The notes under the pieces: generated by a model | Told to the model about the DNA's origin: nothing | The model's input: only the letters and a program-made list of their open reading frames with translations | Database searches by the model: none | Position numbers and translations under genes: made by a program | From: DASVDK01 sp036381125 [NCBI: Thermodesulfobacteriota bacterium] | GTDB taxonomy: Bacteria; DASVDK01 | Length of the DNA stretch: 14,977 nt | Direction: 5' to 3' | NCBI GenBank assembly: GCA_036381125.1 | Contig: DASVDK010000232.1 | Span: 1 to 14,977, forward strand | Shown here: positions 5,827 to 12,303 of the stretch, in pieces | Layout: every line of letters begins with the position of its first letter | Position numbering within the stretch: the first letter of the stretch is position 1

Positions 5827-7134
5827 ATGAGGCTTCGCCGGGAGCGAAGACGGCGGCAGGAGCGTTCTGGTCCGGGTGCCGGCGTCGGGCGGCTCAAGAT
5901 CAGCGGGGTGCTGGCGTCGGAGCCGGCGGGCAAGAGCCTGAAGGACTGCGAGCACGGGGAATGCTTCGTCACGTATGATGCCGGCAGCGAGGACCAGGAG
6001 GTGCGGCGGCGCTTCGGCGTGACGGGGCTGCGCCGCATGAAGCTCCTGCGCATCGCCACCGAGGCCCACGAGCAGGGCATCGACCTCACGCAGGAGGACC
6101 TCGCCTACCGCATCCTCAACTGCGGCCTCAAGACCATCAAGCGCGACATCGCGTACTTCCGCAAACAGGGCCTCTTCCTCCCCACGCGCGGCCAGCAGAA
6201 GGACATCGGGCCGGTCCTCACCCACCAGGTCGAGGCGGTGCGCATGGCCATCGAGGGCAAGCCCACCTGGGAGATTGCCAGGCGCATCCTGCATCCGCCG
6301 CGCGCCATCGAGCGCTACCTCGCCACCTTCGCCCGCGTCGTCGCCCTTGCCGACGGCGGGGCCGAGCGCCGCGCCGCGGCGGCGAGCCTCGGCCTCTCCG
6401 AGCGGCTCTTCTCCGACTTCCTCGCGCTGCGCGACCGCTACGCGGACACCGAGCACGCCGGCCGGATGGCCGAGATCCTGGCGAAGCGACCCGAGCCCGA
6501 GCCGGCGCGCGAGGAGACCGGCCGCGGGCGGCTGCCGATCTACGACGAGCAGGTCAAGGTGCTACGCCGCGAGTTCTTCCAGTTCCTGCTCGAGCACGAG
6601 ATCCGCCGCGCGAGACGCTACGGCCAGCCGCTCACGTTCCTGCTCATCGAGCTCGACGGCGGCAGTCGGGGGCGGCCGCTGCCGAGCAGCGTCCTCAACC
6701 GCGCCCTGGCGGGACAGCTCCGCTCGACACTGCGCAAGACGGACGTCGTCGGCCGCCTCGGCGCCTCGCGCTTCGGCGTCATCATGACCGCCGACACGCA
6801 GGCGGCCTACCGGGTCGCCGAGCGGATTCGCGGCCTGATGGCCGGGCTCGACGGCGGGGGCGACCCCGCCTCGCCCGAGTCGGGCATGCGGGCGACCGTG
6901 AGCGTCGGCGGCGCGTCGCTGGCCGCCGGCGCGCTCGACTCGCCCGAGGCGCTCACCGAGATGGCCGCGACCATGCTGTCGCAGGCGCGCGAGGGTGGGG
7001 GCAATCGCACCCGCCTCCACGCCTTCCCGGACGTGGCGGCCCCGGCCGCGGCCGAGCCGGGAACCCCGCCCGCGGAGGTCGCCGAGGTCCCAACGGAGGA
7101 GGAGGCCCCGGGCGGCGCACGCCGGAGCGCGTGA
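5827..7134 (+). CDS. DUF1670-like HTH protein with degenerate GGDEF domain (copy 1)
   Basis: This 435-residue protein probably regulates transcription. The start at 5827 has GGAGG five bases upstream. The arginine-rich N-terminus is followed by LKISGVL and a CX4C pair (C41, C46). A helix-turn-helix is at about 87-113 (LTQEDLA...LKTIKRDIAYFRKQG). Then come LPTRGQQKDIGP (118-129) and a second helical module (about 146-172). This order matches DUF1670 as I know it (TRGxxxDxGP followed by HxxxxxRY). Residues 238-400 have the length and pattern of a GGDEF domain, but the signature is G312-A-S-R-F316 instead of GGDEF, and the metal-binding and catalytic residues are absent, so it should not make c-di-GMP. 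It could be a nucleotide sensor. The last 35 residues are a Pro/Ala/Glu tail. It is a paralogue of the gene at 7732. Confidence 0.88.
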   Translation: MRLRRERRRRQERSGPGAGVGRLKISGVLASEPAGKSLKDCEHGECFVTYDAGSEDQEVRRRFGVTGLRRMKLLRIATEAHEQGIDLTQEDLAYRILNCGLKTIKRDIAYFRKQGLFLPTRGQQKDIGPVLTHQVEAVRMAIEGKPTWEIARRILHPPRAIERYLATFARVVALADGGAERRAAAASLGLSERLFSDFLALRDRYADTEHAGRMAEILAKRPEPEPAREETGRGRLPIYDEQVKVLRREFFQFLLEHEIRRARRYGQPLTFLLIELDGGSRGRPLPSSVLNRALAGQLRSTLRKTDVVGRLGASRFGVIMTADTQAAYRVAERIRGLMAGLDGGGDPASPESGMRATVSVGGASLAAGALDSPEALTEMAATMLSQAREGGGNRTRLHAFPDVAAPAAAEPGTPPAEVAEVPTEEEAPGGARRSA

Positions 7135-7260
7135 CGCTCGCCCGCGCGGGTCGCCGGGCCTCGCGCATTCGGGCGCACGGACCCGGATGGTGGCCGAGTT
7201 CGTCGCGCCGGTGCGCCACGTCACCGACACGCGGTCGCGTCGCGATCTACCCTCCGCCGA

Positions 7261-7557
7261 ATGTTCCGCGACCTGTGTGAAGCCGAAGTGTTCTTCTCCG
7301 CGGACTACCCGCCGCTTCGGCAGCTCGTGCACGATCTGTCGCCCGAGCGCCTTCGCCTGCGGGCCGCGATGATCGTCCCCGCCGGCGTCCGCGTGCAGGT
7401 GCGGCTGCGGCTGCCCGGCATCCGCCGGCCGGTCTCCCTCGTCGGGTCGGTCACCCCGATGCCCGAATCCGGGCAGTGCGAGGTCGCCTTCACCGACGTC
7501 TCGGCGTCCGCGCGGCTCGCGATCGCGCGCTACGCGGAGCTGGATCAGGAGAGCTGA
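7261..7557 (+). CDS. Small degenerate PilZ-like protein
   Basis: The 98-residue ORF resembles a PilZ domain, the c-di-GMP-binding beta-barrel. VHDLSPERLRLRA (23-35) corresponds to the D/NxSxxG strand, with the final Gly replaced by Arg. LVGSVTPMPESGQCEVAFTDVS (split here only for description, residues 60-81) corresponds to the later barrel strands, and the end IARYAEL fits the C-terminal helix. The other half of the PilZ signature, RxxxR, appears as RRMFR, but its first two Arg codons (7255-7260) lie before the only ATG. No Shine-Dalgarno precedes 7261. The frame is open back to the TGA of the upstream regulator (7132-7134), which is in the same frame, with no ATG, GTG or TTG between. It may be a truncated or split gene, or be translated unusually. 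A strong terminator follows. Confidence 0.6.
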   Translation: MFRDLCEAEVFFSADYPPLRQLVHDLSPERLRLRAAMIVPAGVRVQVRLRLPGIRRPVSLVGSVTPMPESGQCEVAFTDVSASARLAIARYAELDQES

Positions 7558-7560
7558 GGT

Positions 7561-7586
7561 CGGCCGCCCCGGGCTGCGGGCGGCCG
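7561..7586 (+). repeat. GC-rich inverted repeat just after the PilZ-like ORF
   Basis: CGGCCGCCC (7561-7569) pairs perfectly with GGGCGGCCG (7578-7586) around an eight-base loop. It has no T-run and lies directly before the intrinsic terminator, so it may stabilise the 3' end or help pause polymerase. Confidence 0.5.
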
Positions 7587-7596
7587 CGGGAGAGGC

Positions 7597-7631
7597 GGCG
7601 CACGGACGACAACCGTCCGGGCGCCTTTTTT
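7597..7631 (+). terminator. Strong rho-independent terminator
   Basis: GGCGCACGGACG (7597-7608) pairs with CGTCCGGGCGCC (7614-7625) around loop ACAAC, with a single A-G mismatch, and six T follow (7626-7631). It ends the transcript of the first DUF1670 regulator and PilZ-like ORF and separates it from the second regulator. It also rules out the upstream start of the next gene near 7630. Confidence 0.92.
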
Positions 7632-7634
7632 GTG

Positions 7635-7663
7635 TTCAGGAATCACATTCTCTCACGTAGAAT
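7635..7663 (+). promoter_or_regulatory. Promoter candidate for the second DUF1670 regulator
   Basis: TAGAAT (7658-7663) is a five-of-six -10 match. The best -35 at 17 bases is TTCAGG (7635-7640), a poor match. The site lies just after the terminator. The eight-base palindrome ACACGTGT (7667-7674) would cover the transcript start near 7670. Confidence 0.4.
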
Positions 7664-7677
7664 GGAACACGTGTGGG

Positions 7678-7693
7678 CGAGCAGGCCTGCTCG
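7678..7693. promoter_or_regulatory. 16-bp perfect palindrome, operator candidate
   Basis: CGAGCAGGCCTGCTCG is a perfect palindrome about 10-25 bases downstream of the expected transcript start of the second DUF1670 gene. On the minus strand it reads CCGAGCAGGC (7694-7685), identical to the 2239-2248 motif copy in the GGDEF-HD-GYP/epimerase promoter region. On the plus strand it matches nine of ten positions. Confidence 0.5.
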
Positions 7694-7731
7694 GGCCTTG
7701 CCGCCTCAAGGAGACTCGTCAGAGGGATCGC

Positions 7732-8982
7732 GTGACCGTACGGAGCCCCGCCGAACCGCGAGTCGGCCAGCTCAAGATTTCCGGCGTTCTGTCATCGGAG
7801 CCTGCCGGCAAGCCGCTACGCGACTGTGCGCGCGGTGAGTGTTTCGTCACGTACGACGCGGGGGAGGAGGACGAGGAGACCCGCCGGCGCCACGGCGTGA
7901 TCGGACTGCGCCGCTTCAAGCTCCTGCGGATCGCCACCGAGGCGCACGACCAGGGCATCGACCTCACGCAGGAGGGCCTCGCCAAGATCCTCGGCGCGGG
8001 CGTCAAGACCGTCAAGCGCGACATCGCGTACTTCCGCAAGCACGGCATCTTCCTGCCGACGCGCGGCCAGCAGAAGGACCTCGGGCCCATCGTCCCCCAC
8101 CAGGTCGAGGCGGTCCGCCTCACCCTCGACGGTCTCGACGACTGGGAGGTGTCGCGCCGCATCCTCCACTCCCCGGGCATGGTCGGCCGCATCATCGGCA
8201 GCTTCGCCCGCGTCGTCGCGTTCCTGCGCGAAGGGCGCGACCCCGAGGACATCGCCTATCTCGTCGACGTGCCGCTCAGGCTCGTCGACGAGTACCGCCG
8301 CGTCGCCGCCGAGGCCGCCGCCGATCCGGCGCGCCAGGCCCGTCTCGAGGCGCTCGTGGCGCGGCATGCCCCGGGGCCCGCCGACGAGGCGGCCGCGGGC
8401 ACGGGAGGGGAGAACGGCGCGCAGCCGCGCGAGGGACAGGGTCGCAGGCGCCCACCGCTCTTCGACGAGCAGGTCAAGGTGCTCCGCCGCGAGGTCTTCG
8501 AGTTCCTCTTCGACCTCGAGGTCCGCAAGGCCACCCGCTACAAGCTGCCGGTTGCCGTCGTCGCCATCGAGGCCGCGGCCGGCGACGGACCGACCCAGGC
8601 GGGGCGGACCCTGGCCTCCATGACCCTCGCCGAGCACCTGCGCGAGCAGGTCCGCGCGACCGACGTGATCGGCCGCGCCGCGGTCTCGCGGTTCTACATC
8701 CTCCTTCCGGTCGCCGACGTGCCGGCCGCGCAGGGCTTCGTCCAGCGCCTCCTGCGCGACCGCAACATTCCGCCCCAGACCCGGATCGTGGCCGGCGCCG
8801 CCTGCTTCCCGGCGCACGGCTCGCGCGCCTCGGAGCTCCTGCGCGAGAGCGAGCGCGCGCTCGGGACTGCGCGGGCGACCGGGAGGGCCTTCGCGTTCGC
8901 GTCCGATGCGTTCCCCGGGTCGAACCGGGCGGTGGAGCCCTCCGCTGGAGGCGGCACGAATCTCACCAGCCGGGCAATGTAG
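7732..8982 (+). CDS. DUF1670-like HTH protein with degenerate GGDEF domain (copy 2)
   Basis: The 416-residue paralogue of the gene at 5827 shares, by eye, roughly two thirds of its N-terminal 150 residues, and less of the C-terminal domain. The GTG at 7732 is chosen as start because GAGGG lies five bases upstream and the paralogues align from there. An in-frame start near 7630 lies inside a terminator. Features in order are LKISGVL, CX4C (C32, C37), a helix-turn-helix (about 77-104, one residue shorter than in copy 1), LPTRGQQKDLGP (108-119), RRILHSPGM and a third helical segment (about 170-190). After a linker rich in Ala and Gly, both copies resume with DEQVKVLRRE (245-254). The GGDEF signature is replaced by A317-V-S-R-F321, so it is unlikely to be a diguanylate cyclase. 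Transcription is separate from copy 1. Confidence 0.88.
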   Translation: MTVRSPAEPRVGQLKISGVLSSEPAGKPLRDCARGECFVTYDAGEEDEETRRRHGVIGLRRFKLLRIATEAHDQGIDLTQEGLAKILGAGVKTVKRDIAYFRKHGIFLPTRGQQKDLGPIVPHQVEAVRLTLDGLDDWEVSRRILHSPGMVGRIIGSFARVVAFLREGRDPEDIAYLVDVPLRLVDEYRRVAAEAAADPARQARLEALVARHAPGPADEAAAGTGGENGAQPREGQGRRRPPLFDEQVKVLRREVFEFLFDLEVRKATRYKLPVAVVAIEAAAGDGPTQAGRTLASMTLAEHLREQVRATDVIGRAAVSRFYILLPVADVPAAQGFVQRLLRDRNIPPQTRIVAGAACFPAHGSRASELLRESERALGTARATGRAFAFASDAFPGSNRAVEPSAGGGTNLTSRAM

Positions 8983-8993
8983 GGGACGCTGAT

Positions 8994-9023
8994 CGGCCGA
9001 CATCGGCCTGGACCGATCGGCCG
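8994..9023. repeat. Bulged hairpin after the second DUF1670 gene
   Basis: CGGCCGA (8994-9000) pairs with TCGGCCG (9017-9023), and TCGG (9003-9006) with CCGA (9013-9016), leaving a CA bulge and a six-base loop. GATCGGCCG is also a direct repeat (8991-8999 and 9015-9023). There is no T-run, so this is a weak terminator or an operator. The rest of the 210-base gap shows only a possible extended -10 (TG at 9122, TACTAT 9125-9130) for the next gene. Confidence 0.45.
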
Positions 9024-9192
9024 TCACCGAGGCGTGCGACCGCGTCGACGGCACCTCACGTCGTGAGCCCGCGGCGCGGGGATTCGCCGTACAGGTGCGC
9101 CCGGATCATGTACGGGTCGCCTGATACTATGCGAATCAGAGAAAGCCGGCCTGGATCGGGCCACTGGTGCCGGCAAGTAGCGGAGGTCCGGA

Positions 9193-10170
9193 ATGCCGCG
9201 GGCGACGGGTGAAGCGATGGTGGCGAGCGCCGTCGCGGGCGCGCGCGAGGACCTCGCGGCTGCCGATCTCTACCGTCGGCTGCTCGCGCGGTGCAGGGCA
9301 ACGCTCACGACCCTGCCCGACAAGCCCGAGGAAACCCCCGAGACCACGCTGCGCGCGCTGTGGCACCTGGCCGCGGGCGTCCCGTTGTCCGCGCACGCTG
9401 CCGCGAGCGCGACGCCGATGCCGCTCGACAGCGGACAGGTCGCGCGCCTCGAGAGGCTCCTCGAGGCCCGCCTGCGCGGCACGCCGCTGGCCCATCTGAC
9501 GGGGCGGCAGCGCTTCTTCGGTCTCGAACTCCTGGCCGGTCCCGAGGCGCTGATCCCGAGGGCAGAGACCGAGCTGCTCGTCGCGGTCGCCCTCGAGCGC
9601 GTCCGCGCGGCCGTCGCCGCACGCGGCACCGCACTGGTGGTGGACGTCTGCACCGGGAGCGGGAACGTGGCGCTCGCGCTCGCGGCCAATGCACCGCGAG
9701 CGACCGTCTACGCCGCCGATCTCTCCAGCGCGGCCGTCGACCTGGCGCGCCGCAATGCCGTCCGGCTCGGGCTCCACGAGCGCGTGGAGGTCCGGGTCGG
9801 CGACCTCCTGACGCCGTTCGAGGAGCCCGGCTTCCTCGGCCAGGTCGACGTGCTGACCTGCAACCCCCCGTACATCTCCGAAGCCAGGGTCGACCGGATG
9901 CCGCCCGAGATCTCGAGGCACGAGCCGCGCATGGCCTTCGACGGCGGCCCCTTCGGCGTCAGCATCCTCCAGCGACTCACGCGCTGCGCCCGCCGGTTCC
10001 TGCGACCCGGCGGGTGGCTCGTCTTCGAGACCGGCGCCGGACAGGGAGGCGCGATGGTGCGTCGCCTGGCCGCGAACCCGGACTTCGCGGACGTCCGCTC
10101 CGTCGCGGGCCCCGACGGGACGGTGCGCGTCGTGCTCGGGCAGACCACGCCGGCCATCGGCATCGCCTAG
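9193..10170 (+). CDS. PrmC/HemK-like protein-(glutamine-N5) methyltransferase
   Basis: This is a 325-residue class I SAM-dependent methyltransferase. PrmC methylates the glutamine of the GGQ motif in peptide-release factors. Evidence: the PrmC linker pattern RGTPLAHLTGRQRFFG (95-110) and LIPRAETELLV (120-130), the SAM-binding DVCTGSGNVALALA (151-164), the acidic AADLSSAAVDLARRNA (174-189), and the catalytic NPPY at 224-227 in NPPYIS. EPRMAFDGGPFGVSILQRL (244-262) is the standard C-terminal block. GGAGG (9182-9186) supports the ATG. It is longer than usual (PrmC is about 280), with a divergent N-terminal substrate-recognition region including residues 40-80. The release-factor gene usually next to prmC is absent, so it may be a paralogue with another substrate. 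It could also be transcribed alone. Confidence 0.85.
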   Translation: MPRATGEAMVASAVAGAREDLAAADLYRRLLARCRATLTTLPDKPEETPETTLRALWHLAAGVPLSAHAAASATPMPLDSGQVARLERLLEARLRGTPLAHLTGRQRFFGLELLAGPEALIPRAETELLVAVALERVRAAVAARGTALVVDVCTGSGNVALALAANAPRATVYAADLSSAAVDLARRNAVRLGLHERVEVRVGDLLTPFEEPGFLGQVDVLTCNPPYISEARVDRMPPEISRHEPRMAFDGGPFGVSILQRLTRCARRFLRPGGWLVFETGAGQGGAMVRRLAANPDFADVRSVAGPDGTVRVVLGQTTPAIGIA

Positions 10171-10390
10171 CCCGAGCCATCGGCAATCAGGCTTCCGGGC
10201 CCAGCGGGCAGGTGCCTTCGGCCCGGCCGCGGCCCTGCCGCGACCTCCAGCCATCCTGGCGACGGTCCCCTTAATCTCCCGGAACCACACGCTTCTTCCG
10301 ACGGTTGCACCGTACAGCCTCCAGGCAGGCCAGGAGGCAAGCGGGAGTCGGCTTGCCGATACGGGCCTCAATTGACCTGGGGCTTTTCGC

Positions 10391-10418
10391 TTGACTCCTC
10401 ACCAACAGCCTGTAACAT
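10391..10418 (+). promoter_or_regulatory. Sigma-70-like promoter for the EPS export operon
   Basis: TTGACT (10391-10396), one mismatch from consensus, is followed after 16 bases by TAACAT (10413-10418), a four-of-six -10. The expected start is near 10425, leaving a leader of about 65 bases that contains the dyad at 10436-10449. Confidence 0.5.
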
Positions 10419-10435
10419 CAGTCACAGATTCAAGT

Positions 10436-10449
10436 GGGTCAGTTGACCC
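10436..10449. promoter_or_regulatory. Perfect inverted repeat GGGTCA-GT-TGACCC
   Basis: The six-base arms are perfect and lie just after the expected transcript start of the EPS operon. TGACCC recurs at 10464-10469, exactly twenty bases (two helical turns) further on, and TTGACC also occurs at 10372-10377. This fits a dimeric repressor or activator site. The binding protein is unknown. Confidence 0.4.
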
Positions 10450-10490
10450 CGAAACCAATCCAGTGACCCTGATCACCTAACGAGGGCCTC

Positions 10491-11096
10491 TTGCAGCGTT
10501 CAGCTCGGCTGTTCGTCGGGGTGGTGCTCCTGGCAGCGGCCACCGGATGCGCATCGCCGACGCCTCCACGCCTCGTGGGCGGCACCGCCGCCGACGAGGC
10601 GACGCCCACGTCGGCCACCTACACCATCGGCCCCGAGGACGTGCTGATGGTGTCGGTCTGGAAGGAGGAAGGGCTCACGCGGCAGGTCCGCGTGCGGCCC
10701 GACGGGTTCATCTCGTTCCCGCTCGTGGGCGAGGTCCGCGCGGCCGGCCTGACCGCGGCACAGCTCCAGGCCGATCTGACGCGACGGCTGCAGGCGTACG
10801 TCACGGCGCCCGCGGTCAGCGTGATCGTCGAGGAGATCAACAGCTACAAGGTCTTCGTCCTCGGCGAGGTCGAGCGGCCCGGCCTCGTCCCGGCTCGATC
10901 GCAGATCACGGTGCTCCAGGCGTTGTCACTGGCCGGTGGCCTCAAGCCGTTCGCGGACGGCGACCGGATGGTGCTGGTGCGGGAGGTCGACGGCAAGACC
11001 GTCAGGGTCCGCCTGAACTACCGGGACCTCGTGCTCGGCCGCAACGGTGCCGTGAACCTCGTCCTCGAGTCCGGCGACACCCTTGTGGTTCCGTAG
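10491..11096 (+). CDS. Polysaccharide export lipoprotein (Wza/GfcE-like, PEP-CTERM/XrtA-associated)
   Basis: This 201-residue predicted outer-membrane lipoprotein should form or line the periplasmic/outer-membrane polysaccharide channel. It starts with TTG: GAGGG (10482-10486) lies four bases upstream, and only this start gives a full lipoprotein signal peptide (RSAR, hydrophobic 7-17, lipidation Cys20 in ATGC). The Poly_export domain begins at YTIGPEDVLMVSVW (44-57) and runs to about 115. An SLBB-type domain follows (about 118-170, VFVLGEVERPGLV). It lacks the long C-terminal helix of E. coli Wza, as is usual for the short exosortase-associated form. First gene of the operon. Its end overlaps the next gene by 14 bases if that gene starts at 11083. 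Confidence 0.92.
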   Translation: MQRSARLFVGVVLLAAATGCASPTPPRLVGGTAADEATPTSATYTIGPEDVLMVSVWKEEGLTRQVRVRPDGFISFPLVGEVRAAGLTAAQLQADLTRRLQAYVTAPAVSVIVEEINSYKVFVLGEVERPGLVPARSQITVLQALSLAGGLKPFADGDRMVLVREVDGKTVRVRLNYRDLVLGRNGAVNLVLESGDTLVVP

Positions 11097-12291
11097 GGGT
11101 TGGGTGGAAGCCGCGGCCGTGCTCACCATCGTGTGCGGTGCGCCGCAGGCGGCCCGAGGGGCCGTGTATTCCCTGGAGCCGGAGCTGTCGGTGACCGAGA
11201 CGTACGACGACAACGTGAACCGCAGCGACGAGGATCCCGAGCACGACTTCGTCACGAGCGTTCGTGCGGGGATGAGCGCGACGGCGACGACTCCCCGGTT
11301 CCGGAGTGCCGCGAGCTACGCGCTCGGGACGGAGTTCTTCGCCCGGGAGACGGAGGAGGACGGGCACCTGCAGCACGACGCGTCGCTGTCGGCCCTCTAC
11401 GACGTGAGCCAGCAGTTCAGCCTGCGCGTGGCCGATACCCTCCGCGTGGCCGACACGTCCGAGCCCGAGGCCGCACGCGCGGTACCCCTGCCCGAGGGGC
11501 AGGTCCCGCCGCCGCCGAGTGCGCAGGCGCCGGGGACCACGTCGACCCGCCGCGTCAGGCAGGTTGCCAACACCCTCGTCGCCGGCGTCGATTACCGGTA
11601 CAGCGCGTTCACGACGCTCGGCGCCGAGTACAGCCTGGCGGTCCAGCGGTACGACGCGCCGGACTTCACGGATTCCAACACCCACTCCGGGCTCTTCCAG
11701 GCAAGCCGCGCGGTCGGGCGAAACGACAGCCTCGGGCTGTCGGCATCGGCCGCCTGGACGGAGATTACGAACCGCGCCGGTGACGAGCAGTGGTTCTACG
11801 ACACGAGAGGGACCTGGCGTCACAGCTTCACGGAGTGGACGGCGCTGAGCACCAGTGTCGGCGTGGCCTGGACGGATGAGCCGGGCATCGATCCGGGGCT
11901 CGTCGGCGACGCGTCGATCACGCACATTTCCGACAGGAACCGGTACCTGGCCGAGTACGAGGGGTCCTTTCGGGCGAGCAACGAGAGCGGGGAGGCGGTC
12001 CGATCCGACCGCGTGGCCGTTAGTCTGGCGCGCGACCTGTCCCCGTACGTGACGGGTGAACTCGGAGCGGCGGCCGTCAGGAACGAGACGCTCCGGGGCG
12101 AACGAGACACGGCGTATAGCTACAGCGTGACTGCTCGGCTTACCGGCCGGATCGCGCGATGGCTCGATTGGGTCCTGGGGTACACGTTCGAGCGGAACGA
12201 CGCGGAGGCGCCGCAGAACGACTTCACGAATAACCGGGTCACGGCCGGCGTCACGATCCGCTTCCCGCCGGCCACGAGCAGGCAGCTCTAG
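11083..12291 (+). CDS. Outer-membrane beta-barrel protein, PEP-CTERM/XrtA system-associated
   Basis: The 402-residue protein has a signal peptide (RR n-region, hydrophobic 10-19, cleavage after RGA at 27). It then shows a long series of amphipathic beta-strands with alternating residues and a start typical of this family (LEPELSVTETYDDNVNRSD). It fits the uncharacterised outer-membrane proteins that sit between the export lipoprotein and chain-length genes in XrtA loci, probably taking part in EPS passage. Two starts are possible. TTG at 11083 gives a positively charged signal peptide and overlaps the previous gene. GTG at 11104 has AGGGG four bases upstream but leaves a signal peptide with no positive charge. 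I prefer 11083. The strand pattern reaches close to the C-terminus (VTAGVTIRFPP), with a short tail. Confidence 0.85.
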   Translation: MWFRRGWVEAAAVLTIVCGAPQAARGAVYSLEPELSVTETYDDNVNRSDEDPEHDFVTSVRAGMSATATTPRFRSAASYALGTEFFARETEEDGHLQHDASLSALYDVSQQFSLRVADTLRVADTSEPEAARAVPLPEGQVPPPPSAQAPGTTSTRRVRQVANTLVAGVDYRYSAFTTLGAEYSLAVQRYDAPDFTDSNTHSGLFQASRAVGRNDSLGLSASAAWTEITNRAGDEQWFYDTRGTWRHSFTEWTALSTSVGVAWTDEPGIDPGLVGDASITHISDRNRYLAEYEGSFRASNESGEAVRSDRVAVSLARDLSPYVTGELGAAAVRNETLRGERDTAYSYSVTARLTGRIARWLDWVLGYTFERNDAEAPQNDFTNNRVTAGVTIRFPPATSRQL

Positions 12292-12303
12292 GAGACCGAG
12301 GAC

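Larger units (their letters stand above)
10171..10490. other. 320-base structured intergenic region before the EPS operon
   Basis: No gene is seen. Inverted repeats include ACGGT/ACCGT (10301-10305, 10309-10313), GCCTCC/GGAGGC (10317-10322, 10333-10338) and GGCAAGC/GCTTGCC (10336-10342, 10351-10357). The last two share bases 10336-10338, so they cannot form together. None has a T-run. The right third holds the promoter and operator-like sites listed separately. I found no c-di-GMP riboswitch consensus and no sigma-54 site. Confidence 0.6.

Noticed and set aside
10171-10490. Possible c-di-GMP (GEMM) riboswitch before the EPS operon
   Set aside because: I looked for the conserved core elements of class I riboswitches and did not find them. 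The hairpins present do not fit the known three-way junction.
10171-10490. Sigma-54 promoter for the EPS operon
   Set aside because: The nearest TTGC sequence (10305-10308) has no TGGCAC at the right spacing, and TGGGGCTTTTCGCTTGA near 10378 lacks the GC at -12.
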